Assembly: GCF_003477885.1 (NCBI RefSeq)
Contig: NZ_QUEE01000005.1
Location: 1 to 64,000, forward strand
Source of the DNA: Lachnotalea sp. AF33-28
GTDB taxonomy: Bacteria > Bacillota > Clostridia > Lachnospirales > Lachnospiraceae
DNA: 64,000 bases
Direction of reading: 5' to 3'
How positions within the stretch are numbered: position 1 is the stretch's first letter; every line of letters begins with the position of its first letter. A model generated the notes under the pieces. That model did no database searches and was not told the DNA's origin. It was given only the letters and a program-made list of their open reading frames with translations. Positions 16,773-24,052 of the stretch are shown one piece after another. The translations under genes were made by a program, and so were the position numbers.

Positions 16773-18644
16773 ATGCCGAATTTAGTGGAGAGTTATGATA
16801 TCGTCGTGGTGGGGGCCGGCCACGCCGGCTGTGAAGCTGCACTGGCCTGTGCAAGGCTGGGAATGGAAACAATCATGTTTACCGTCAGTGTGGACAGCAT
16901 CGCTCTTATGCCCTGTAATCCGAATATAGGCGGAAGTTCTAAAGGGCATCTTGTGAGAGAGATCGACGCGCTGGGCGGTGAGATGGGAAAAAATATTGAT
17001 AAGACTTTTATACAGTCCAAGATGCTGAACCGTTCCAAAGGGCCGGCAGTGCATTCCTTACGCGCCCAGGCAGACAAACAGGATTATACGCGGGAAATGC
17101 GTAAGACCCTTGAGAACACGGATCATTTGACCATCCGTCAGGCGGAGGTCTCAGAAATAATTGTAAAAGACGGAGAGCTGGCCGGAGTTAAGACCTATTC
17201 CGGTGCAATATATCACTGTAAAGCTGCTATACTCTGCACCGGAACTTATCTCAATGCCAGATGTATCTACGGTGATGTGAGCAATCCTACCGGCCCGAAC
17301 GGACTGCAGGCCGCCAGACACCTCACGGATTCCCTGCGTCAAAACGGGGTTGAGATGTACCGGTTTAAGACTGGAACTCCGGCCAGAGTGGATAAGAGAT
17401 CGATTGATTTTACCCGGATGGAGGAACAGTTTGGCGATGAACGCGTGGTGCCCTTTTCCTTCACCACTGATCCTGACTCCGTACAGAAAGATCAGGTTTC
17501 CTGCTGGCTGACATATACGAATGAAACTACTCATGAAATCATTAGGGCAAATCTGGACCGTTCGCCGCTCTTTTCGGGTGCAATTGAGGGAACAGGCCCC
17601 AGATATTGTCCGTCAATTGAGGATAAAGTAGTTAAATTTGCAGACAAAAACAGGCATCAAGTATTTATTGAACCTGAAGGTCTGCATACCAACGAGATGT
17701 ATTTGGGCGGAATGTCCAGTTCACTGCCCGAAGATGTCCAGTATGCGATGTATAAAACAGTGCCGGGTCTGGAACATGTCCGCATTGTGCGCAATGCTTA
17801 TGCCATTGAGTATGACTGTATTAATCCGAGACAGTTAAAACCCACGCTGGAATTTAAAATGATCCGTGGGCTGTTCAGCGGCGGACAGTTTAACGGAAGT
17901 TCCGGTTATGAGGAAGCCGCGGCTCAGGGATTGATAGCAGGGATCAATGCCGTGATGGAGCTGAAAGGAAAACAGCAGATTGTGCTGGACCGATCACAGG
18001 CATATATAGGGGTGCTCATTGATGATCTGGTCACAAAGGAAAATCATGAGCCCTACCGGATGATGACGTCGCGCGCCGAATACAGGCTGTTGCTGCGCCA
18101 GGATAATGCGGATCTGCGTTTATCTGAGATCGGATATGAGGTCGGATTGATAGATGAGTCCCGCTGGCAAAGCGTACAGGAGAAAAAACAGGCGATCGAC
18201 AGAGAAATAAAACGTCTGGAGGAAACGACTGTAGGTACCACCGCTTCGGTTCAGGCGCTTTTAAAAAAATATGATAGCACACCATTAAACAGTGGGGCTA
18301 CGCTCGCAGAGCTGATCAAGCGTCCTGAGCTGGATTATGAGAAGCTGGCGGAGATAGATGAAAACCGTCCGCAGCTTGATGAGCGAGTTTGTGAACAGGT
18401 AAATATAAATATCAAATATGAGGGGTATATCCGGCGGCAGCTCCAGCAGGTCGCTCAGTTTAAAAAACTGGAAGGAAGAAAGCTGGACCCGGAGTTTGAT
18501 TATACAAAGATCAGCGGACTTAGGAAGGAAGCGGTGCAAAAGCTAAATCTGTATAAACCTATGTCCATAGGGCAGGCATCCAGGATATCCGGCGTTTCAC
18601 CGGCGGATATATCGGTGCTTCTCGTGTATCTTACCGGAAAATAG
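16773..18644 (+). CDS. mnmG: tRNA uridine-5-carboxymethylaminomethyl modification enzyme MnmG
   Basis: MnmG is the FAD-dependent partner of MnmE in tRNA wobble modification. The 623-residue protein has the dinucleotide-binding motif VVGAGHAGCEAALA (about residues 11-24), the GidA signature GPRYCPSIEDK near residue 270, and a second family motif NGSSGYEEAAAQG near residue 374. The C-terminal region with ISGVSPADISVLLVYL is the MnmE-contact domain. The length is typical. Confidence 0.97.
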   Translation: MPNLVESYDIVVVGAGHAGCEAALACARLGMETIMFTVSVDSIALMPCNPNIGGSSKGHLVREIDALGGEMGKNIDKTFIQSKMLNRSKGPAVHSLRAQADKQDYTREMRKTLENTDHLTIRQAEVSEIIVKDGELAGVKTYSGAIYHCKAAILCTGTYLNARCIYGDVSNPTGPNGLQAARHLTDSLRQNGVEMYRFKTGTPARVDKRSIDFTRMEEQFGDERVVPFSFTTDPDSVQKDQVSCWLTYTNETTHEIIRANLDRSPLFSGAIEGTGPRYCPSIEDKVVKFADKNRHQVFIEPEGLHTNEMYLGGMSSSLPEDVQYAMYKTVPGLEHVRIVRNAYAIEYDCINPRQLKPTLEFKMIRGLFSGGQFNGSSGYEEAAAQGLIAGINAVMELKGKQQIVLDRSQAYIGVLIDDLVTKENHEPYRMMTSRAEYRLLLRQDNADLRLSEIGYEVGLIDESRWQSVQEKKQAIDREIKRLEETTVGTTASVQALLKKYDSTPLNSGATLAELIKRPELDYEKLAEIDENRPQLDERVCEQVNINIKYEGYIRRQLQQVAQFKKLEGRKLDPEFDYTKISGLRKEAVQKLNLYKPMSIGQASRISGVSPADISVLLVYLTGK

Positions 18645-18668
18645 GTACTTGCTGAAGGGGGAGTGCGG

Positions 18669-19379
18669 ATGAAAGAAATACAGAGAATTTTTGCAGAATA
18701 CGGAGCCGTTATATCGGAAAAACAGGTTGATCAGTATGAACAGTATTATGAGATGCTGACCGAAAAAAACAAGGTGATGAACCTCACCGCCATAACGGAT
18801 TATGAAGATGTGCTCATAAAACATTTTTTGGACAGCATATCGATTATCCGCTGTGTGGATCTGACCGGACAGAAAAAGCTGATAGATGTGGGTACCGGCG
18901 CGGGTTTTCCGGGGATACCGTTAAAGATACTTTTTCCGGAACTGCAGGTTACTCTGATGGATTCTTTGAATAAAAGAATACTTTTCCTGGAAGATGTGTG
19001 CAGGAAACTGAAACTGGACGGGATACAGGCAGTACATGCCAGAGCAGAGGATCTCGGAAGAGATAAAAGCTACAGGGAACAGTATGATTGCTGTGTATCC
19101 AGAGCGGTGGCCAATCTTGCGACATTGGCAGAATACTGTATTCCGTTTGTCAAATGCGCAGGCCTGTTTGTGTCATACAAGTCTGGCAAAGTGGAAGATG
19201 AGGCAACACAGGCAGAGGGAGCTGTACGGATACTCGGTGGAAAATTGCTTAAGACAGAGAAGTTTGTATTACCGGAAACGGATATAGAGAGGTCTTTGAT
19301 TTGTATTGAAAAAGTAAAAGCCACATCCATGAAATATCCGCGAAAAGCAGGATTACCAGCCAGGCAGCCATTGTTATAA
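18669..19379 (+). CDS. rsmG: 16S rRNA (guanine-527-N7)-methyltransferase RsmG
   Basis: RsmG methylates G527 of 16S rRNA using S-adenosylmethionine. The 236-residue protein carries the SAM-binding motif LIDVGTGAGFPGIPLKI (about residues 70-86), preceded by KHFLDS, and the later SRAVANLATLAEY segment. The ATG at 18669 is preferred because AAGGGGGAG precedes it; an in-frame GTG at 18663 overlaps that site. A perfect terminator follows 14 bp after the stop, closing the rpmH-rsmG gene group. Confidence 0.96.
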   Translation: MKEIQRIFAEYGAVISEKQVDQYEQYYEMLTEKNKVMNLTAITDYEDVLIKHFLDSISIIRCVDLTGQKKLIDVGTGAGFPGIPLKILFPELQVTLMDSLNKRILFLEDVCRKLKLDGIQAVHARAEDLGRDKSYREQYDCCVSRAVANLATLAEYCIPFVKCAGLFVSYKSGKVEDEATQAEGAVRILGGKLLKTEKFVLPETDIERSLICIEKVKATSMKYPRKAGLPARQPLL

Positions 19380-19393
19380 TAGTATTGTATATA

Positions 19394-19430
19394 GAAACGC
19401 TCCGCTTATATGGCGGAGCGTTTCTGCTTA
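19394..19430 (+). terminator. Terminator after rsmG
   Basis: GAAACGCTCCGC and its exact complement GCGGAGCGTTTC (13-bp stem including flanking bases) surround a short TTATATG loop, followed by TGCTTATTTT. It lies between rsmG and the convergent hydrolase gene and could work in both directions. Confidence 0.8.
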
Positions 19431-19443
19431 TTTTGGCGTATTG

Positions 19444-20415
19444 TCAGTCTAAGAAAATAGAGACGGTTTTGGCAAACTCTTCAGGGCGTTCCATATGAGG
19501 ATATGCCGCTGTATCCTTAATAACCGTTCCTTCCACAGCCAGATTTGTGCTGCGGTATTCTTCCATTCTTTCATCTATATTGGGATAGTCGGAACCTCCA
19601 ATAATATAAATGCTGTTATCAATTCCTTTGAGGGCGTTTTCTATGGGGATCGCCGTGTAATTGCCTTTTATGCTGGAGTACAACATTTTGGAATTTAATC
19701 CCTTGCGGTGTGCGGATTCATGGAACGTATTCACTTCGTCAGAAGTTACTTTATAAGGATCTGAATACTTGGTTACCATCAGTGCATCGGTGATATTTTT
19801 ACGGTTATAGGTGATGTTATACAGCAGTGTTCCGATTATGGGAAGTTCGATGACAAACTTAAAAAATCTGGACTTCCTGTTCGGAGATTGTCTGGACTCC
19901 AGAAACGACTCAGGATTTACAAAAATCAGTTTATCAAAGATGTCCTGATTGAGATTGCAGGCCATAATTGCAATGGAACTGCTTTTGCCACTGGTGATAA
20001 CATCTACTCTATGTCCTATTACAGTGCGAATGAAATCCGTGATCAGCTGCACATATAGGTAATTGGTATATGTTATGCCGGGTTTATCTGATTTTCCGCA
20101 TCCGAGCAGGTCGATTGTATAGACAGTATGTTTTTTTGCAAAGGTTTTTTTAACTTTATTCCATTCATAGTTACAGGAAGAAGAACTCAAATCATGTATC
20201 AACAGAATGGGCTTGCCATCGCCTTCCCGGGTATAAGAAATATCACCAAAACGCCATTTATAGGTATTGGATTTTTCTGATGAAAGATAATCCTTTGCAG
20301 TGGAATAAATAAAAATCAATTTATTTATTAATGCAACAACGGCCGTCGCAATCGTTATCAGAAATAATACGATAAGGATCGAATTGTGCTTACTGCTGTT
20401 TCTGTTTGTTTTCAT
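19444..20415 (-). CDS. Membrane-anchored alpha/beta hydrolase
   Basis: The 323-residue protein has an N-terminal membrane segment (about residues 11-35) followed by an alpha/beta hydrolase fold outside or at the membrane. Visible family features are PILLIHDLSSSSCNYEW (oxyanion region, about residues 74-90), VYTIDLLGCGKSDKPG, and the nucleophile-elbow position VITSGKSSSIAIM, where the usual G-x-S-x-G appears as G-K-S-S-S. The C-terminal AYPHMERPEEFAKTVSIFL supplies the likely catalytic His. The substrate is unknown. It stands alone and converges on rsmG. Confidence 0.75.
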   Translation of the reverse strand: MKTNRNSSKHNSILIVLFLITIATAVVALINKLIFIYSTAKDYLSSEKSNTYKWRFGDISYTREGDGKPILLIHDLSSSSCNYEWNKVKKTFAKKHTVYTIDLLGCGKSDKPGITYTNYLYVQLITDFIRTVIGHRVDVITSGKSSSIAIMACNLNQDIFDKLIFVNPESFLESRQSPNRKSRFFKFVIELPIIGTLLYNITYNRKNITDALMVTKYSDPYKVTSDEVNTFHESAHRKGLNSKMLYSSIKGNYTAIPIENALKGIDNSIYIIGGSDYPNIDERMEEYRSTNLAVEGTVIKDTAAYPHMERPEEFAKTVSIFLD

Positions 20416-20628
20416 AATGTCTGCCTCCTGTTGGATTATATATTTGAACTGTAAGCGGCACAGAAAATATGTGTTTGCAGTTACTGTAATTATAATATAT
20501 TATACCAGGATATACAACGGAAATGTAAGATTGTAATTTTATTTTAAGGTTTGGAGGTTACACTTCACAGTGTCGTAGATTTCACGCACATGTCTGGCGG
20601 ATTTCTGATGGAAATATAAAGTGTACTT

Positions 20629-20644
20629 TGTTTCACGTGAAACA
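20629..20644. promoter_or_regulatory. parS: parS site 1
   Basis: TGTTTCACGTGAAACA is a perfect 16-bp palindrome and an exact match to the Spo0J/ParB centromere consensus. It lies about 785 bp upstream of parA in the gene-free stretch 20416-21413. Confidence 0.93.
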
Positions 20645-20966
20645 TTTGAGCTTTTTTGTTTAACTAAAATTTGTTTTGAGAAAAATTAATTATTAGCTAT
20701 AAATATATACTTTCCTTTATGAAGTGGCACAGATCGTTAATAATCGTCTAGTGGTTGATCAACATAAATGTCAGTATACTGCGTTGTACGATATGCTATT
20801 ACCATTTGTCTATTACACTTTTTTTTGGGGCAACTATAAGTAGCAATATTATATATATAAAATTGTTACCCGGCCAGATATTTATGGTTGCTGATAAAGC
20901 AGTACCTGTCGGAGCAGTGTATAGTTCTCAGGGAAATATGCACTGCCCCAACTATACATCTATCTA
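20645..20966. other. Gene-free stretch between the two parS sites
   Basis: I see no convincing gene in these 322 bp. A 92-codon frame (20755-21033) lacks a ribosome-binding site and resembles nothing known. A fragment GTTGCTGATAAAGCAG near 20884-20899 resembles the GCCGATAAAGCAGCG end of the palindromic elements, and GGGGCAACTATA (20827-20838) is repeated in inverted form (TGCCCC / GTATAG) around 20917-20955. The sequence is AT-rich. Confidence 0.3.
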
Positions 20967-20982
20967 TGTTTCACGTGAAACA
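20967..20982. promoter_or_regulatory. parS: parS site 2
   Basis: A second exact TGTTTCACGTGAAACA, 338 bp from the first and about 430 bp upstream of parA. Paired origin-proximal parS sites are expected ParB-loading sites. Confidence 0.93.
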
Positions 20983-21038
20983 AAAATACACACTGATATG
21001 CACATAAATCATAAAGCGGGCGGTTGGTTATAAGCAAC

Positions 21039-21245
21039 GTTACTGTTCACGGCTGCCGATAAAGCAGCGAATGAGAGGGCAGAGTCTGGTCCTCATAGGG
21101 ATCCCTTGAAGCCCGCCGGTTCTTTCGCTGCGTAGTTTGCAGCGTTAGAACCGCTGCGCGCTTCAAGGAGCGAGAGCGCGTCCCTATGAGGACCAGACTC
21201 TGCCCTCTCATTCGCGGTAAGTTTACGACAACCGTGAACAGTAAC
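21039..21245 (+). mobile_element. Palindromic MITE-like element, copy 4 (207 bp)
   Basis: The length is the same as copy 1 and the sequence is near-identical. The ends are GTTACTGTTCACGG and its inverted form, flanked by the direct repeat AAGCAAC at 21032-21038 and 21246-21252. Several differences from copy 1 are compensated in the opposite arm: GTATGG/CCATAC in copy 1 is GTCTGG/CCAGAC here, and the C-G pair in GACAGGG is a G-C pair in GAGAGGG. The core and the apical GGTTCT...AGAACC hairpin are conserved. It has no open reading frame and lies between parS site 2 and parA. Confidence 0.88.
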
Positions 21246-21413
21246 AAGCAACAACTAATACCTATAAAAGAATTATGAAGTAATAGCAATCCGTAATATT
21301 TAATGCTATAATATAAATCGTATCGTTAACAACGGTAACACGTTGACGGAATAACATAGCTAATCAGCTCTGTTTATGCAAATCTTTTGTACGGATAAAG
21401 AAATGAGGAAACA

Positions 21414-22181
21414 ATGGGAAGAATTATCGCTATAGCAAATCAAAAGGGCGGTGTTGGAAAAACCACTACCGCGATCAATTTGTCCGCATGTCTGGCAGCG
21501 GAAAATAAAAAGGTCTTGGTAATAGACATGGATCCGCAGGGCAATACATCCAGTGGATTCGGTCTGGATAAGAATAATATCGAGAACACTGTCTATGAAA
21601 TCTTATTAGGAGAAAGTGATATTGAAGAATGCATCATAAAAAATGTGCTGGACAATATGGATATTATTCCTGCAAATGTTAATTTATCCGGCGCTGAAAT
21701 AGAACTGATCGGCGTGGATATGAAGGAGTACATATTGAGGTGGCAGGTGAGAAAGGTGGCCGATAATTATGACTTTATAATTATTGACTGTCCGCCTTCC
21801 CTGAGTATGCTGACAGTCAATTCTATGACTACGGCAGATACCGTATTAGTTCCGATTCAGTGTGAATTTTATGCATTAGAGGGATTGAGTCAGCTGATGC
21901 ATACTATTAACTTGGTTAAACGCAGACTGAATCCGGACCTTGAGCTGGAAGGCGTTGTTTTTACAATGTATGATGCCAGAACCAACCTGTCTCTGCAGGT
22001 CGTAGAAAACGTTAAAAACAATCTTAATCAGAATATATATAAGACGATAATTCCCCGAAATGTAAGGCTGGCGGAAGCACCCAGCCACGGACTGCCCATT
22101 AATATATACGACCCGAAGTCAGCGGGTGCAGAAAGTTATAGAGAATTAGCAAAAGAAGTGATTAAAAGAGGAGAAGCATAA
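21414..22181 (+). CDS. parA: Chromosome partitioning ATPase ParA/Soj
   Basis: This is a ParA-type Walker ATPase that works with ParB and parS in origin segregation and in control of DnaA. The 255-residue protein has the deviant Walker A KGGVGKTTTAINLSA (about residues 11-25), the DMDPQGNTSSG motif near residue 40, and Walker B FIIIDCPPSLS near residue 122. Its stop codon overlaps the parB start (TAATG), so translation is coupled. A TATAAT at 21307-21312 may be its -10 box, though no good -35 is visible. Confidence 0.97.
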   Translation: MGRIIAIANQKGGVGKTTTAINLSACLAAENKKVLVIDMDPQGNTSSGFGLDKNNIENTVYEILLGESDIEECIIKNVLDNMDIIPANVNLSGAEIELIGVDMKEYILRWQVRKVADNYDFIIIDCPPSLSMLTVNSMTTADTVLVPIQCEFYALEGLSQLMHTINLVKRRLNPDLELEGVVFTMYDARTNLSLQVVENVKNNLNQNIYKTIIPRNVRLAEAPSHGLPINIYDPKSAGAESYRELAKEVIKRGEA

Positions 22182-23077
22182 TGGCAAAAAGAGGCGGACT
22201 AGGTAAAGGACTGGATTCATTAATCCCCGAGGGAGTAATGGAGCTGACGGCAAGCGGCAGGAGCAGCGATCAAAAAGCCGATACAATTCTCAAAATCTCG
22301 CTGATAGAACCGAACAGGGATCAGCCCAGAAAAGTTTTTGAAGAAGAACCTCTGTTGGAACTTGCAGAATCCATAAAACAGTTTGGCATTATACAGCCTT
22401 TGGTGGTTACTAAGAAGGATAATTATTATGAGATAATAGCAGGAGAGCGCAGATGGAGAGCGGCAAAACTTGCCGGCCTTAAAGAAGTACCTGTAATAAT
22501 TAAAGAATATACGGATCAGGAAATCATGGAAATATCTCTGATTGAAAATATTCAGAGAGAAGATTTAAATGCAATAGAGGAGGCACAGGCATATCAAAAA
22601 CTCCTGAAAGAGTTTCATCTCACACAGGAGGAAGTGGCCAGGAGAGTTTCCAAAAGCAGAACAGCAATTACCAATACCATGAGACTGCTAAAGCTGGATG
22701 AAAAAATTCAGAATATGGTGATTGAAAACGAGATAAGCAGTGGACATGCCAGGGCGCTTTTAGCAATAGAGGACAAAGAGGTACAGCATCAGACGGCTCA
22801 GAGAATTGTGTCGGAACAGTTAAGTGTTCGCGAAACAGAACAGATGGTCAGAGACTTGCTGAATCCGGAAGTAAAGACTTCAGAGGAGAAAAAACCGGTT
22901 AAGAAACAGCTGGAATCTGAATTAACTGCATATCGAGAGGCGGAGGACAAACTGAAATCCATTTTAGGAACAAAGGTTATTATTCAGAAAAAGGATAACA
23001 ATAAAGGTAAGATAGAGATAGAATACTATTCTGTGGAAGATCTGGATAGAATAATAGAGTTGATGGAAAAAATTTAG
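22181..23077 (+). CDS. parB: Chromosome partitioning protein ParB/Spo0J
   Basis: ParB binds parS and spreads as a CTP-dependent clamp to organise the origin. The 298-residue protein shows an N-terminal RGGLGKGLDSLIP segment (ParA contact), the CTP-binding motifs including IIAGERRWRAAKLAG (about residues 86-100), LIENIQREDLNAIEEA, and the helix-turn-helix LTQEEVARRVSKSRTAITN near residue 146. It follows parA directly, with two consensus parS sites upstream of the operon. Confidence 0.97.
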   Translation: MAKRGGLGKGLDSLIPEGVMELTASGRSSDQKADTILKISLIEPNRDQPRKVFEEEPLLELAESIKQFGIIQPLVVTKKDNYYEIIAGERRWRAAKLAGLKEVPVIIKEYTDQEIMEISLIENIQREDLNAIEEAQAYQKLLKEFHLTQEEVARRVSKSRTAITNTMRLLKLDEKIQNMVIENEISSGHARALLAIEDKEVQHQTAQRIVSEQLSVRETEQMVRDLLNPEVKTSEEKKPVKKQLESELTAYREAEDKLKSILGTKVIIQKKDNNKGKIEIEYYSVEDLDRIIELMEKI

Positions 23078-23156
23078 ATGCAGTAACTAAATTCAAGTGA
23101 CAAATCAGACAACAGAGAAACGGGCGCGGTGCTTGGCGCAGAAATGAGGTTAAACC

Positions 23157-23657
23157 ATGAACAACAGTATGCTGAATAATCTTTTATTTGATCCGGCTTA
23201 TCTGATCATAGGACTTGCAGTGATATCCATTGCTTTACTAATCGCATTTATTATATGTGCAGTTAAGATGAACAAACTGTACCACAAGTATGATTCGTTT
23301 ATGAGGGGCAAGGATGCGGAATCTTTAGAGGATATTATACTGTCCCAGATAGAGGATATTAAAGAGCTGAAATCGGAGGACCGTGGGATCAAGGATTCTA
23401 TTAAAGTGATCAACAGAACTCTTGGTAAAACCGTACAGAAAATGGGAATATCCAAATACGACGCCTTTCAGGGGATGGGCGGACAAGCCAGCTTTGCTCT
23501 GGCCATGCTCGATAAGGAAAATGACGGCATGATTTTAAACTGTATGCACAGCAGGGAAGGCTGCTACTTATATATTAAGGAAGTAAAGGGGGGAGAGAGC
23601 GAGATTATGCTGGGTGAAGAGGAGAAAAAGGCGTTGTCCCATGCAATGCAGAGATAA
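23157..23657 (+). CDS. DUF4446 family membrane protein
   Basis: The 166-residue protein has one N-terminal membrane segment (about residues 14-36), a short coiled region, and the conserved core KMGISKYDAFQGMGGQASFA, typical of the DUF4446 family found next to parAB in many Clostridia. The function is unknown. It starts 79 bp after parB with GAGG upstream and is probably part of the same operon. Confidence 0.85.
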   Translation: MNNSMLNNLLFDPAYLIIGLAVISIALLIAFIICAVKMNKLYHKYDSFMRGKDAESLEDIILSQIEDIKELKSEDRGIKDSIKVINRTLGKTVQKMGISKYDAFQGMGGQASFALAMLDKENDGMILNCMHSREGCYLYIKEVKGGESEIMLGEEEKKALSHAMQR

Positions 23658-23670
23658 TTGTATCCTTGAT

Positions 23671-23775
23671 GTTGCTATTCACAGGTACCGTAATTTCCCA
23701 CGCATCGCGGGGCTGGGTAATATCGGGATGTGTTGAATCCTGCTATGCGCTGTTGTATTGGCCGTGAATAGTAAT
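23671..23775 (+). repeat. Remnant of the palindromic element (105 bp)
   Basis: The left end GTTGCTATTCACAGG and the right end CCGTGAATAGTAAT match the terminal repeats of copies 1 and 4. The middle retains TATCGGGATGTGTTGAA, close to TATCGGGATCCCTTGAA of copy 3. Most of the arms and loop are missing, so this looks like an internally deleted, decayed copy. Confidence 0.6.
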
Positions 23776-23887
23776 TCCTCTGCTTAGGGATAGTAACAAA
23801 TTACAGAATTTAGATTCAAAAATGCGGCGCTCTGCGGCAATAAGACAGTGATAAGCTATTTATATGTAGAAACTACACAAAAAGCAG

Positions 23888-23906
23888 ACCGAAATTTCGG
23901 TTATTT
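23888..23906. repeat. Small palindrome upstream of adhE
   Basis: ACCGAAATTTCGGT is a perfect 14-bp palindrome followed by TATTTT, 21 bp before the adhE -35 box. It could be a weak terminator for the parAB operon or a regulator site; neither is established. Confidence 0.35.
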
Positions 23907-23921
23907 TGGTGCTAACTCGGA

Positions 23922-23950
23922 TTGACAAAAAAATAACGACATTATATAAT
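23922..23950 (+). promoter_or_regulatory. Promoter of adhE
   Basis: TTGACA (23922-23927) and TATAAT (23945-23950) are both consensus and 17 bp apart, 103 bp before the adhE start. Confidence 0.8.
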
Positions 23951-23954
23951 TTAA

Positions 23955-23972
23955 TTGTTAAAAAAATAACAA
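23955..23972. promoter_or_regulatory. Rex operator upstream of adhE
   Basis: TTGTTAAAAAAATAACAA matches the Rex consensus TTGTTAANNNNTTAACAA with one mismatch. It lies directly after the -10 box, where a redox-sensing Rex repressor would block transcription until NADH is high. The rex gene is not in the window. Confidence 0.75.
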
Positions 23973-24052
23973 GTAGAAAACACATGCATAGTTATTGAAG
24001 TCAATGAGGCTGAGAAAACGTATAGAAATCAGGAGAAAGAGGAGAATCAGGT

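Noticed and set aside
20755..21033. A 92-codon frame between the parS sites and element copy 4
   Set aside because: No ribosome-binding site and no recognisable sequence; it spans parS site 2.
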